Origin: Alphaproteobacteria bacterium
GTDB taxonomy: Bacteria; Pseudomonadota; Alphaproteobacteria; Rs-D84
Direction of reading: 5' to 3'
DNA length: 40,671 nt
Assembly (NCBI GenBank): GCA_009783855.1
Contig: WRCO01000010.1
Coordinates: forward strand, 1-40,671
Shown here: positions 7,881 through 16,078 of the stretch, piece after piece
Layout of the letters: each line of letters begins with the position of its first letter
Numbering within the stretch: the first letter of the stretch is position 1
Notes under the pieces: model-generated
Told to the model about the DNA's origin: nothing
The model's input: the letters and a program-made list of their open reading frames with translations, nothing else
The model's database searches: none
Program-made: the position numbers and the translations under genes

Positions 7881-10800
7881 AATCGATTTTCTTCGGCGTC
7901 ATGGCAAGGCCAAGACCGCGCAATTCGCGCATAAAGACGTTGAACGCTTCGGGCGTTCCGGTCTGTATGTCGGTGCTGCCGGAAATCACGGCTTCGTACA
8001 TTTTGTTGCGACCCGTGATGTCGTCGGATTTGACGGTAAGCATTTCTTTAAGAAGATGCGCCGCGCCGTGCGCTTCCAACGCCCAGACTTCCATTTCGCC
8101 GAAACGCTGGCCGCCGTTGTGCGCTTTTCCGGACAGCGGCTGCTGTGTGACAAGCGAATACGACCCGACGGAACGCGCGTGGATTTTTTCGTCCACAAAG
8201 TGATGCAGTTTAAGCATGTGCATGATACCGACCGTCACGGGACGTCTGAAAGGTTCGCCCGTCATTCCGTCGATAAGCGTAACCTGACCCGTTTCGGGAA
8301 GCTTTGCCATTTTAAGCATCTTGCTTACGTCGTCGATGGTCGCGCCGTCGAATGTGGGCGACGCCATCGGCACGCCGTCGCGGACAAGCGCCGCGGCCGC
8401 GCGGACATCCGTGTCGGTCATTTTTTCAAGGGCGCCCGCGATGTCTTTGCCGTATATCTTGGACATCTGCGTGCGAAGGTCGTCGGTCACGGCGCGCTTG
8501 TTTTTAATTTCGTCCAGCGTCCGGCCAATCTGGTGCCCCAATTCGCGCGCGGCGGCGCCAAGGTGGACTTCCAAAATCTGACCCACATTCATACGCGACG
8601 GCACGCCAAGCGGGTTAAGAACGATGTCGACCGGCGTTCCGTCTTCCATGTGCGGCATGTCTTCGATTGGAACAACCTTTGACACGATGCCTTTGTTTCC
8701 GTGGCGGCCGGCCATTTTGTCGCCCGGCTGTAATTTCATCTTGTGGGCGATATATACCTTTACCTCTTTCAGCACGCCCGCGTTAAGCGAATTGCTTTCG
8801 CGAACTTTGTTGATTCCGTGGTCGGCTTTGTCGTTAAGTTCTTTAAGGATGAACAGATGTCCGTCGCGGATTTCGTCGATTTTCGCCTGAACCTCTGCGT
8901 TTTTCAGGACAAGTTTTTTGACATCGGCCGGGCGGATTGCTTCGGCGATTTCTTCGGAAAGCTTTTTTCCGATAAACGGTTTTATCGAACCGGTGCCGTT
9001 TGTTATAACCTGTCCCTCTGCCAATTGGAAAACCTGATGAGCGAATCCGCGCTCCATGATGGCGGTTTCTTCTTCGCGGTTTTTATTGATGGCGTCTATT
9101 TTTTGAAGCTCGATTAACTGCGTGCGTTCGTCTTTTTTGACACCGTGGCGGGTAAGGACGTTGACGCCGATGACGACGCCTTCTTCGTTGGGCCCGACGC
9201 GAAGCGATGTGTCTTTAACCGAAAGCGCCTTTTCGCCGAAGATATTGCGAAGAAGCGATTCTTCCGGTGTAAGCAGGGTTTCGGATTTCGGGCTTACGCG
9301 GCCGACAAGTATGTCGCCCTGTTTCACGTGCGCGCCGATATATATGATTCCGGATTCGTCCAGGTTTTTAAGAGCCTCTTCGGACACGTTCGGAATATCG
9401 CGCGTGAATGATTCCGGCCCCAATTGGGTATCGCGGACCTTGAATTCCTTTTCGACGATTTTGATGGACGTGAAAACGTCGCCCTGTGAAATGCGTTCCG
9501 AAATCACGATAGAGTCTTCATAGTTATATCCGCGCCACGGCACGAACGCGACCATGACGTTCTTGCCAAGCGCGACTTCGCCGTAACTTGTCGACGCGCC
9601 GTCGGCGATGATGTCGCCGGCATGCACGCGGTCACCCACTTTGACAAGCGGTTTTTGATGAATAAGCGTTTCGGAATTCGAGCGGCCGAATTTTTCAAGA
9701 TTGTACACATCGACACCCGATACGACGTTGCGGGAATTCATGCGTTTCACCACAATGCGGTTTGCGTCGACGGATTCGACGACGCCCGAATGCCTTGCGA
9801 TTTTCACGCTGCGCGAATCGCGCGCGACTTCGCGTTCGATGCCGGTTCCGATAATGGGCGCTTCGGCGCGCAGAAGCGGCACACCCTGTCGCTGCATATT
9901 GGAACCCATAAGCGCGCGGCTTGCGTCGTCGTTTTCGACAAACGGGATAAGCCCGGTCGCAATTGATACAATCTGGCGCGGCGCGACGTCGATAAGAGTC
10001 ACTTCTTCGCGCGGTATCACCGTGAATTCGCCGTCGACGCGGGCGGTGACCATTTCTTCGGAAAGCGTTCCGGCGGACGTTGTCGGGGTGTTGCCCTGGG
10101 CGATTTTGTGACCGACTTCTTCATCCGCGGTAAGATAGACTATATCCTCCGTGATTTTGCTGTTCTTCACGACATAATACGGCGTTTCGATAAATCCGTA
10201 CGGATTGACGCGCGCATAAGACGACAATTGCGTGATAAGCCCGATATTCGGACCTTCGGGCGTATGCACCGGACAAAGGCGGCCGTAATGGGTCGGATGA
10301 ACGTCGCGAACGTCGATGCCGGCGCGGTCGCGGTTAAGTCCGCCGGGGCCAAGCGCGGACACGCGGCGCTTGTGTTCTAATTCGGCAAGCGGGTTGTACG
10401 CGTCCATAAATTGCGACAGCGGCGACGTTCCGAAGAATTCGGAAATAAGCGCCATCATCGGCTTTGCGTTTATGGTGTCCTGCGGCTTCATATTGACGAT
10501 GTTCGGACTGGACAAGTTTTCGCGCACAAGGCGTTCGATGCGGACCATTCCGATACGGAACTGTTGTTCCAACAATTCGCCGACAACGCGGACGCGGCGG
10601 TTTGAAAGATTGTCGATATCGTCGACAATATCCTTGTTGTCGATGATATTGGCAAGCGTCTGCAAAGTCGCGATGACGTCTTGTTTGGTAAGCACGCGTT
10701 CGTCTTCCGGACGTTTTCCGGATTCGATTTTAAGGCGCTTGTTCATCTTGAAACGACCGACCGCGGACAGGTCGTAATAAGTCGGGTCGAACCCCTGATG

Positions 10801-12015
10801 CACGAACAGGTTCGTCGCGGCTTCGACCGTCGGACGTTCGCCCGGGCGGATGACGTTATAGACTTCGATAAGCGCTTCCTCGCGCGTTGCGGTTTTATCG
10901 GCGACAAGCGTGTTGCGCATATGGGCGCCGTACGCCATGTTGTCGATGGACGCGATGGTGATGTTTTTGATGCCAAGCTTTTCAAAGTCGGCAAGAACTT
11001 CTTCGGTGATTTCGGTCCCGGCGGGATACAGGATTTCTTCGCCCCGCATAACCGGGTCGAACAGATATTCCGCGACCATCTGTTCCTGTGTGATTCCGAA
11101 CGCTTTCGATTGCGCGGCGATTTTTTCGATTTTCTTTGCGTTCAATCTTTCACCCTTTGCGGCAAGGGCTTTTTTGGTCTTTGGGTCAAGCACGTCGTAA
11201 TTAACGCGATACGTGCCCAAATCTTTGTACGATGAAATATCGCCAATCCATAACTTGCCGTCGAACGAGAACGGGATTTTTTTATAAAACGCGCCAAGTA
11301 TTTCGGCGTCCGTCATACCTTGAACCGACGCGCGGCGCATATCGCCCACCCATCTTTTTTCGTCCGCCGCAGTCGGCAGACAGCGAAGCAAAGTCGTCGC
11401 CGGAATCTTGCGGCGGCGGTCGATGCGGACATACACGATGCCTTTGGATTCTTCGAAATCAATCCACGACCCGCGTTCCGGAATGATGCGCGCGGTGTAT
11501 GTGGTCGGATTGCCCGAAATCTTCGATTCTTTCGTCACGCCGAACACGACGCCCTGGGCGCGGTGCATTTGCGACACGACGACGCGTTCGACTCCGCTTG
11601 CTATGAATGTTCCGCGGTCGGTCATAAGCGGTATGTCGCCCATGAATATTTCCTGTTCTTTAATATCGCGCAAAGTTTTTTTGCCGTTTTCGGCAATATC
11701 CCAAAGAACAAGGCGTAATTTAAGTTTCAACCGCGCGCCGTACGTCATGTTGCGAAGCACGCATTCCTTTACATTATATTGCGGCTTGTCAAGCGTGTAT
11801 TCCACGAATTCAAGGTCCGCGACGCCGGCATAATCGCGTATCGGGAACATTGATTTGAACACATTCTGAAGACCGATGTTCTTGCGTTGCGACGGCTCGA
11901 CATCCGCTTGCAAAAAATCGCGGTACGAATCATATTGTATTTCGACAAGGTCGGCCAGCGGCGTCTGCAAAAAGCTTTTTCCGAATGTTTTGCGAAGTTT
12001 CTGAATTATTGCCAT
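7879..12015 (-). CDS. rpoB: DNA-directed RNA polymerase subunit beta
   Basis: RpoB forms the other jaw of RNA polymerase and the rifampicin pocket. The stretch FFGTSPLSQFMDAYNPL, then HKRRVSALGPGG and RDVHPTHYGRLCP, is the central fork/Rif region; the C-terminal block GDKMAGRHGNKG is also present. I start it at 12015 (MAIIQK), preceded by GGAGC; a longer in-frame reading from 12060 would translate a repeat and lacks support. The product is 1378 residues, normal for Alphaproteobacteria. Residues equivalent to E. coli D516, H526 and S531 are unchanged, while 510, 517 and 518 read P, A and Y. Confidence 0.98.
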   Translation of the reverse strand: MAIIQKLRKTFGKSFLQTPLADLVEIQYDSYRDFLQADVEPSQRKNIGLQNVFKSMFPIRDYAGVADLEFVEYTLDKPQYNVKECVLRNMTYGARLKLKLRLVLWDIAENGKKTLRDIKEQEIFMGDIPLMTDRGTFIASGVERVVVSQMHRAQGVVFGVTKESKISGNPTTYTARIIPERGSWIDFEESKGIVYVRIDRRRKIPATTLLRCLPTAADEKRWVGDMRRASVQGMTDAEILGAFYKKIPFSFDGKLWIGDISSYKDLGTYRVNYDVLDPKTKKALAAKGERLNAKKIEKIAAQSKAFGITQEQMVAEYLFDPVMRGEEILYPAGTEITEEVLADFEKLGIKNITIASIDNMAYGAHMRNTLVADKTATREEALIEVYNVIRPGERPTVEAATNLFVHQGFDPTYYDLSAVGRFKMNKRLKIESGKRPEDERVLTKQDVIATLQTLANIIDNKDIVDDIDNLSNRRVRVVGELLEQQFRIGMVRIERLVRENLSSPNIVNMKPQDTINAKPMMALISEFFGTSPLSQFMDAYNPLAELEHKRRVSALGPGGLNRDRAGIDVRDVHPTHYGRLCPVHTPEGPNIGLITQLSSYARVNPYGFIETPYYVVKNSKITEDIVYLTADEEVGHKIAQGNTPTTSAGTLSEEMVTARVDGEFTVIPREEVTLIDVAPRQIVSIATGLIPFVENDDASRALMGSNMQRQGVPLLRAEAPIIGTGIEREVARDSRSVKIARHSGVVESVDANRIVVKRMNSRNVVSGVDVYNLEKFGRSNSETLIHQKPLVKVGDRVHAGDIIADGASTSYGEVALGKNVMVAFVPWRGYNYEDSIVISERISQGDVFTSIKIVEKEFKVRDTQLGPESFTRDIPNVSEEALKNLDESGIIYIGAHVKQGDILVGRVSPKSETLLTPEESLLRNIFGEKALSVKDTSLRVGPNEEGVVIGVNVLTRHGVKKDERTQLIELQKIDAINKNREEETAIMERGFAHQVFQLAEGQVITNGTGSIKPFIGKKLSEEIAEAIRPADVKKLVLKNAEVQAKIDEIRDGHLFILKELNDKADHGINKVRESNSLNAGVLKEVKVYIAHKMKLQPGDKMAGRHGNKGIVSKVVPIEDMPHMEDGTPVDIVLNPLGVPSRMNVGQILEVHLGAAARELGHQIGRTLDEIKNKRAVTDDLRTQMSKIYGKDIAGALEKMTDTDVRAAAALVRDGVPMASPTFDGATIDDVSKMLKMAKLPETGQVTLIDGMTGEPFRRPVTVGIMHMLKLHHFVDEKIHARSVGSYSLVTQQPLSGKAHNGGQRFGEMEVWALEAHGAAHLLKEMLTVKSDDITGRNKMYEAVISGSTDIQTGTPEAFNVFMRELRGLGLAMTPKKID

Positions 12016-12174
12016 TTTGTTTTGCTCCTTCGTCGCAAACAGGCTCTGGGTTCTAGGCACCAGGCGCTTGTTGCTTACGGTGATGTCCCTGACTTTTTAT
12101 GAATAATTTTTACAACTCACCGTTTTTGTAAAAATCATTTTTATCTTTTGTTTTGGTTTTGCCTATTGCTTCTT

Positions 12175-12193
12175 GGGCAAATGATATTTGCCC
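12175..12193. repeat. GGGCAAAT hairpin repeat
   Basis: GGGCAAAT-GAT-ATTTGCCC, a perfect 8-base stem followed by CCTACA. It belongs to the same family as the hairpins at 29137-29187 and 31808-31862. Confidence 0.65.
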
Positions 12194-12231
12194 CTACACA
12201 AACCAATAATCAAAACCGTCCCGGATGCGAC

Positions 12232-12263
12232 AAAACCCCGGCCGGGAATCCCGCGCGGGTTTT
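12232..12263 (-). terminator. Possible rplL-rpoB attenuator hairpin
   Basis: AAAACCC and GGGTTTT bracket two smaller GC palindromes, with T-rich flanks on either strand. Position between rplL and rpoB fits the partial terminator that lowers rpoBC expression relative to ribosomal proteins. Function is inferred. Confidence 0.35.
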
Positions 12264-12310
12264 ATTATTTTTGTTACAAATCGTTATACAGTTTTTTCAA
12301 TTTCGCGGCC

Positions 12311-12421
12311 GTTGGTTGATGTGGTGGTTGGCTGGTGGCGGCCGGTGGTTCGTGGTTTTGTCATTGTGAAAATTATTCCCACAAATCCACACCACCAGCC
12401 ACCAGCACGGGTCACCAGCCA
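12311..12421. repeat. GGTGGCT-type inverted element after rplL
   Basis: Arms built from GGTGGTT/GGCTGGT units at 12311-12355 face complementary units at 12388-12421. The element abuts the rplL stop codon. Confidence 0.7.
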
Positions 12422-12787
12422 CTATTTCACTTCAACCTTCGCGCCTGCTTCTTCAAGTTTTGCTTTCAATGCGTCCGCCTCTTCTTTCGATACGCCTTCT
12501 TTCACCGCTTTGGGTGCGGATTCGACGAACGCTTTCGCTTCGCCAAGCCCAAGTCCCGTCGCGTCTTTCACAACCTTGATAACGCCAAGCTTGTTCGCCC
12601 CGGCGTCGGCCAAGATAACGTCGAATTCCGTCTTTTCTTCGGCGGCGGCGGCGGCCGGTCCCGCGGCAACAGCCACAGCGGCAGCAGCGGACACGCCCCA
12701 CGCTTCTTCCAAAGCTTTGGACAATTCAACCGCTTCCAGAACGGAAAGTTTTGACAGTTCGTCTACTATTTTTTTTATATCAGCCAT
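12422..12787 (-). CDS. rplL: 50S ribosomal protein L7/L12
   Basis: L7/L12 forms the flexible stalk of the large ribosomal subunit that recruits translation GTPases. The 121-residue protein has the N-terminal dimerisation helices, an Ala/Pro-rich hinge near residues 34-50, and the conserved C-terminal globular domain ([12 protein letters not shown] and [12 protein letters not shown]). The start at 12787 has a GAGAGGT binding site. It follows rplJ after a 90-base gap containing a repeat. Confidence 0.97.
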   Translation of the reverse strand: MADIKKIVDELSKLSVLEAVELSKALEEAWGVSAAAAVAVAAGPAAAAAEEKTEFDVILADAGANKLGVIKVVKDATGLGLGEAKAFVESAPKAVKEGVSKEEADALKAKLEEAGAKVEVK

Positions 12788-12810
12788 TTTTTTACCTCTC
12801 TTTGTTCGGT

Positions 12811-12875
12811 GTGGCTGGTGGCTTGTGCTGGTGATTCGTGGCTAAATACCCGCCACCAGCACCAGCCACCAACAC
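12811..12875. repeat. GGTGGCT-type inverted element between rplJ and rplL
   Basis: GTGGCTGGTGGCTTGTGCTG and its inverted counterpart flank a central GTGGCTAAATACC core. The same CTAAATAC centre appears in the copy at 13515-13560. Confidence 0.75.
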
Positions 12876-12877
12876 GA

Positions 12878-13354
12878 TTAATTCTTCTTACCATACTCTG
12901 CACTGACCCGTGCCAATCTTGCGCCCGGTTCGACCAGGATGCGCGCGATAGTACCGCGGATTTCAAGCAGAGAAGGCAGTTTGGATAATTGCTCTACCCC
13001 TTTTGTGTCCAAAAGGCCGCCGTCCATTTTTCCGCCGATAATCGACAGTTTCGGATTGGCTTCGGCAAACTTTGCCAAGACCTTTGTAACGGCCAACGGG
13101 TCGGTCGCGATTGCAACCGCGGTCGGACGTTTCATCATGTCTTCAACGTCTGCAAAACCGGTGTCTTTGACAGCCAGTTTGAACAAACGGTTTTTGATGA
13201 CTTTGAACACTGATACGGACGGTTTTAATTGTTTGCGAAGGTCTTCGAACTGTTTTACGGTCAGTCCTTGATTTTCGATGACAAACACGCCGCCTGCATC
13301 TTTCAAAAGGGTATGCAGCGATGAAATCAAATCAGATTTTTGGTTTCTTTTCAT
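12878..13354 (-). CDS. rplJ: 50S ribosomal protein L10
   Basis: L10 anchors L7/L12 dimers to the ribosome. The 158-residue protein begins MKRNQKSDLISSLHTLL and shows the family core, including the TVKQFEDLRKQL and VIKNRLFKLA segments. The start at 13354 has AAAGG about 9 bases upstream. A structured leader lies immediately upstream, consistent with autogenous control by the L10-L12 complex. rplL follows, 90 bases downstream. Confidence 0.96.
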   Translation of the reverse strand: MKRNQKSDLISSLHTLLKDAGGVFVIENQGLTVKQFEDLRKQLKPSVSVFKVIKNRLFKLAVKDTGFADVEDMMKRPTAVAIATDPLAVTKVLAKFAEANPKLSIIGGKMDGGLLDTKGVEQLSKLPSLLEIRGTIARILVEPGARLARVSAEYGKKN

Positions 13355-13383
13355 CTCTGTGCCTTTCTTGTTTTGTTATTTTT

Positions 13384-13460
13384 CCATCCGCCTTCGTCCT
13401 TTGGACTTTGGCGCGATGGGGCTCTCTTCTGTGTCCCAAAAGAGATTATCTCTTTTGTCT
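13384..13460 (-). promoter_or_regulatory. Candidate L10 leader RNA structure
   Basis: On the minus strand, just before the rplJ binding site, CCATC/GATGG, CGCC/GGCG and TCC/GGA pair in register (13384-13419) with small purine-rich internal loops. A second stem, AAAAGAGAT/ATCTCTTTT, lies at about 13437-13457. L10 leaders in other bacteria bind L10(L12)4 and repress rplJL translation; the location is right, but I could not test the fold against the family model. Confidence 0.45.
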
Positions 13461-13514
13461 ATGATGGAGATTAAGTCTTTCGACACCATCAGTCTTGGAC
13501 AAGAATTTTGTGGC

Positions 13515-13560
13515 GTTGGTGGCTGGTGCTGGTGGCCCGTGACTAAATACCGCCACCAAC
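13515..13560. repeat. GGTGGCT-type inverted element between rplA and rplJ
   Basis: GTTGGTGGC at 13515 and GCCACCAAC at 13552-13560 close a hairpin with a GTGACTAAATACC centre. This is the most compact copy of the family (46 bases). Confidence 0.75.
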
Positions 13561-13564
13561 ACGA

Positions 13565-14236
13565 TTATATCGTTACCCTCAACCCCGGACCTTGCGTTGT
13601 CGACACGGATATGCCCAAAAGATATTGACCTTTTGATGCGGACGGTTTCGCTTTTTTCAAAGCGTCGACTATGGCTTCGCAATTTTCAACCAACTTGTTC
13701 GTCGCGAACGAAAGTTTGCCCGCGCCGGCATGCACGATGCCCTTTTTTTCGGCGCGAAGTTCAACCTGGCCCGCTTTGGCGGTCTTGACCGCATCGGCGA
13801 TATTGTTGGTCACTGTGCCAAGTTTCGGATTCGGCATGATTCCCTTGGGCCCCAATACCCGCGCGACTTTCGCCATTTTAGGCATCATGTCGGGCGACGC
13901 GATAACGCGGTCGAATTCCAAAAATCCACCGGCGATTTTATCGATAAGCTCTTCACCGCCGATGACATCCGCGCCGGCTTTTTTTGCTTCGTCCGCTTTG
14001 TCGACCGTTACGACCGCAACGCGCGCCGTCTTGCCCGTGCCGTTCGGCAAAGACAGCATAAGGCGGATATTCTGGTCGGCCTTTGTAACATCAACGCCAA
14101 GACGGACGGCAATTTCCAACGTCTCGTCAAACTTTTTGGACGCGTATCCGCGCAAGATTTCAACAGCATCGGCCAGCGCATAGGTTTTATCCAAATCAAG
14201 CGCGGCCCAAGTTTTCATTCTTTTTGTAATTTTCAT
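13565..14236 (-). CDS. rplA: 50S ribosomal protein L1
   Basis: L1 forms the mobile stalk that helps release deacylated tRNA. The 223-residue length is near normal. Family landmarks include GRLGV-type AVRLGVDVTKADQNIR, the GLPHGTGK equivalent LSLPNGTGK, and the conserved LGPKGIMPNPKLGTVT. The start at 14236 is 3 bases from the rplK stop, and its SD (GGAGGG) lies inside the rplK 3' end, so translation is probably coupled. Confidence 0.97.
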   Translation of the reverse strand: MKITKRMKTWAALDLDKTYALADAVEILRGYASKKFDETLEIAVRLGVDVTKADQNIRLMLSLPNGTGKTARVAVVTVDKADEAKKAGADVIGGEELIDKIAGGFLEFDRVIASPDMMPKMAKVARVLGPKGIMPNPKLGTVTNNIADAVKTAKAGQVELRAEKKGIVHAGAGKLSFATNKLVENCEAIVDALKKAKPSASKGQYLLGISVSTTQGPGLRVTI

Positions 14237-14239
14237 GAT

Positions 14240-14671
14240 TTAACCCTCCACCTTTACGCCCATGGAAAGGCATTGCCCGGCGACGGTTTTCATTGCAGCC
14301 TCGACAGATTCAGTATTAAGGTCCGGCATTTTTTCTTCGGCGATTTTGCGAATCTCCGCTTCGGTAAGCGTTCCGATAAATTCGCGGCCGGCTTTTTTTG
14401 ACCCGGATTTCGCGCCCAACGCTTTCTTTATATAGAAAGACACCGGCGGCAATTTCATTATGAATTCGAACGAACGGTCGGTATAGACGGTGATGACAAC
14501 CGGAATTGGCATTCCCGGTTCTTTGTTCGCGGTCGCGTCGTTGAATTGTTTACAGAATTCGGCAATATTCACGCCATTGGCACCAAGCGCGGGACCAATA
14601 GGCGGCGCAGGGTTTGCCTGTTTTGCGGGAACGACAAGTTTGACGTATCCCTTTACTTCTTTTTTTGCCAT
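14240..14671 (-). CDS. rplK: 50S ribosomal protein L11
   Basis: L11 binds the GTPase-associated centre of 23S rRNA. The product of 143 residues has the N-terminal proline-rich switch [16 protein letters not shown] and the RNA-binding C-terminal domain ending in a [16 protein letters not shown] region. I start at 14671 ([11 protein letters not shown]) with GGAG 9 bases upstream; an in-frame extension to 14707 would translate a repeat. Confidence 0.97.
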   Translation of the reverse strand: MAKKEVKGYVKLVVPAKQANPAPPIGPALGANGVNIAEFCKQFNDATANKEPGMPIPVVITVYTDRSFEFIMKLPPVSFYIKKALGAKSGSKKAGREFIGTLTEAEIRKIAEEKMPDLNTESVEAAMKTVAGQCLSMGVKVEG

Positions 14672-14688
14672 TTTACAACTCCGTTGTA

Positions 14689-14797
14689 GGCGCCGGGCAC
14701 TAGGCACTAGTTATCCAGCAGTTAGAGTTTGTGGTGCGACATTGGCGTATCTACCACGTCTTTCGGCGCTTTCACCGGTGCCCGGTGCCTGGCGCCT
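14689..14797. repeat. GGCACTA-type inverted heptamer element between nusG and rplK
   Basis: GGCGCCGGGCACTAGGCACT at the left end faces CCGGTGCCCGGTGCCTGGCG at the right end; the outermost GGCGCC pair is exact. A separate perfect 11-base stem CCCAACAAAAT/ATTTTGTTGGG with 5-base loop follows at 14814-14840. Confidence 0.7.
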
Positions 14798-14813
14798 CGG
14801 CGCGCCCCCGGGT

Positions 14814-14840
14814 CCCAACAAAATCTGCGATTTTGTTGGG
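14814..14840. repeat. Perfect 11-base stem-loop near the nusG stop
   Basis: CCCAACAAAAT, CTGCG loop, ATTTTGTTGGG. It lacks a T run, so it is not a simple terminator. A diverged sequence with the same CGGGTCCC flank lies at about 29892-29930. Confidence 0.6.
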
Positions 14841-14852
14841 CGGGCTTCGCGC

Positions 14853-15371
14853 CTAAACTTTTTCGACCTGACTGAAATCCAATCCGACCGATGTTTCCCG
14901 CCCGAATACCAAAACCGTGACGGTCATTTTTTGTTTTATATTGTCGACTTCGGACGCGATGCCGTTAAAATTCGCAAACGGTCCGTCGATGATGTGTATT
15001 TCCTGTCCGACTTCGTATTCGGCATCCGATAATGCCGGGCCTTCTTCTATTTGTTTCATAAGGCGGCGCGCTTCCGTTTCGGAAATCGGAACCGGTTTGT
15101 TTTTCTGGCCAAGGAACATGACGACCTGTGGCATTAATTTCACAAGCGAGAATGTTTCATCGGTCATCGTCATCTGGACGACAATGTATCCCGGGAAAAA
15201 TTTCTTTTCCGTCTTGACGCGCTTGCCGGCTTTGATTTCCGTGATTTCGCGCGTGGGGACAAGTATTTCGCCAAACAAAGGATTAAGTTTGGCCGCGTCG
15301 ATTTTTTCGCGCAGCTCTTTTGCGACCTTGTTTTCGCATCCCGTGTGAACATTGACGATGTACCAGTTCAT
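14853..15371 (-). CDS. nusG: Transcription termination/antitermination factor NusG
   Basis: NusG binds RNA polymerase and modulates pausing and Rho termination. The 172-residue protein opens with MNWYIVNVHTGCENKVA (NGN domain) and ends with a KOW domain (VGQEIHIIDGPFANFNG near residues 120-137). I start it at 15371; a longer reading to 15419 would translate the GGCACTA repeat and is unlikely. The SD is weak. It follows secE, separated by the repeat at 15394-15472. Confidence 0.96.
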   Translation of the reverse strand: MNWYIVNVHTGCENKVAKELREKIDAAKLNPLFGEILVPTREITEIKAGKRVKTEKKFFPGYIVVQMTMTDETFSLVKLMPQVVMFLGQKNKPVPISETEARRLMKQIEEGPALSDAEYEVGQEIHIIDGPFANFNGIASEVDNIKQKMTVTVLVFGRETSVGLDFSQVEKV

Positions 15372-15393
15372 TTTTTGCTCGCTTTGCTTCGCA

Positions 15394-15472
15394 GGCACTA
15401 GGCACTGGGCACTAGGCACTATTTTTCATCTCTGCACCGGACACTAGTGCCTAACGCCTAGTGCCCGGTGCC
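15394..15472. repeat. GGCACTA-type inverted heptamer element between secE and nusG
   Basis: Four tandem units (GGCACTA, GGCACTG, GGCACTA, GGCACTA at 15394-15421) face inverted units (TAGTGCC, GCCTAGTGCC, GGTGCC at 15445-15472). It fills the whole gap and touches the secE stop codon. Confidence 0.8.
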
Positions 15473-15652
15473 TCAAAATATCATTCCGACCAACCAATTC
15501 AATATGCTGTCGATAAAAAACAGGAACAACGATACCAATCCTGCGAATATGAATATCATGATGGTGGCGCGGACGGTCGCTTCGCGCGATGGCCACACTA
15601 TTTTGAACCATTCAAGACGGACCGCTTTGATGTATTCGAATGCTTTTTTCAT
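15473..15652 (-). CDS. secE: Protein translocase subunit SecE
   Basis: SecE is the small membrane subunit that clamps SecY. The 59-residue protein has an amphipathic helix with the conserved E-x3-V-W-P (RLEWFKIVWPSREA) followed by a single transmembrane helix, the usual short SecE form. I start at 15652 (MKKAFEY); an upstream in-frame TTG at 15676 has no proper binding site. It lies between tRNA-Trp and nusG, its standard place. Confidence 0.93.
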   Translation of the reverse strand: MKKAFEYIKAVRLEWFKIVWPSREATVRATIMIFIFAGLVSLFLFFIDSILNWLVGMIF

Positions 15653-15670
15653 GTTATCTGTCTCGTTTTT

Positions 15671-15745
15671 GGCCAACCTTCGCCAAGGCTACGGGTGGCA
15701 CTCAATTTTCGGGGGATTCGCGCTTTGCGCTCATCCGCGAAAATT
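15671..15745. repeat. GC-rich palindromic modules between tRNA-Trp and secE
   Basis: The gap contains the motif AACCTTCGCCAAGGCTACGG and a palindromic TCGCGCTTTGCGC-like module followed by TCATCCGCGAAAA. Similar GCTTTGC/GCAAAGC three-base-loop hairpins recur in the GTTAGTT elements at 20931 and 23775. Confidence 0.4.
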
Positions 15746-15747
15746 TG

Positions 15748-15821
15748 TGGCAGGGGCGGAAGGAATCGAACCCTCACCAAAGGTTTTGGAGACCTCTATT
15801 CTACCGTTGAACTACGCCCCT
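15748..15821 (-). tRNA. tRNA-Trp (anticodon CCA)
   Basis: On the minus strand the acceptor stem AGGGGCG/CGCCCCT is followed by the discriminator G and an encoded CCA. The anticodon loop reads CTCCAAA, giving anticodon CCA, and the T-loop contains GGTTCGATTCC. At 74 nucleotides with CCA it is complete. A tRNA-Trp just ahead of secE is a conserved bacterial arrangement. Confidence 0.96.
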
Positions 15822-15943
15822 ATTCCATTGTTTTTACTTGATTCCACATCTAATATACCCCGTGATGCCCGCGTACGATACCACACTATTTCGTAAAATC
15901 AAGCGGAAAGTGGAGTGCAGTGTACTGTATTTTCGGCAAGTGA

Positions 15944-16025
15944 TGCAAGGGAAAAATGGTGGCTGGTGACTGATAAATATTACGAACCGCCAACCACCGG
16001 CACCAGCCACCATTTTTCCCTTGCA
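15944..16025. repeat. Long perfect inverted repeat with GGTGGCT core
   Basis: Positions 15944-15968 and 16001-16025 are exact reverse complements over 25 bases; the loop is 32 bases. The inner half of each arm is the GGTGGCT heptamer unit; the outer half (TGCAAGGGAAAAA) is specific to this copy. The right arm supplies TTGCA of the putative -35 box of the following virB8-like gene. Confidence 0.8.
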
Positions 16026-16050
16026 CCGCCCTTTGTTTTTCTTCTAATAT
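16021..16050 (+). promoter_or_regulatory. Putative promoter of the virB8-9-10 operon
   Basis: TTGCAC at 16021-16026, an 18-base spacer and TAATAT at 16045-16050 lie just before the first start codon. The -35 box overlaps the end of the 25-base inverted repeat. Confidence 0.45.
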
Positions 16051-16078
16051 GCCCACTGCAGAGGGGGAAAAGGAGAAA

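Larger units (their letters stand above)
12016..12421. other. Long rplL-rpoB spacer filled with repeats
   Basis: No gene is seen. It contains a GGCACCA/GGCGC heptamer remnant next to rpoB (about 12046-12075), a GGGCAAAT/ATTTGCCC hairpin at 12175-12193, a GC-rich hairpin with T runs at 12232-12263, and a GGTGGCT element at 12311-12421. In many bacteria this spacer holds a partial terminator that sets rpl:rpo ratios; the 12232-12263 hairpin could do so here. Confidence 0.55.

Noticed and set aside
12016-12060. Longer rpoB N-terminus starting at 12060
   Set aside because: The extra residues come from a repeat remnant and lack a binding site; the conserved start MAIIQK has one.
15748-16078. tRNA-Trp as an integration site bringing in the vir genes
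   Set aside because: The vir operon lies at the 5' side of the tRNA, no integrase or duplicated tRNA 3' end is visible, and base composition looks similar to the neighbours.
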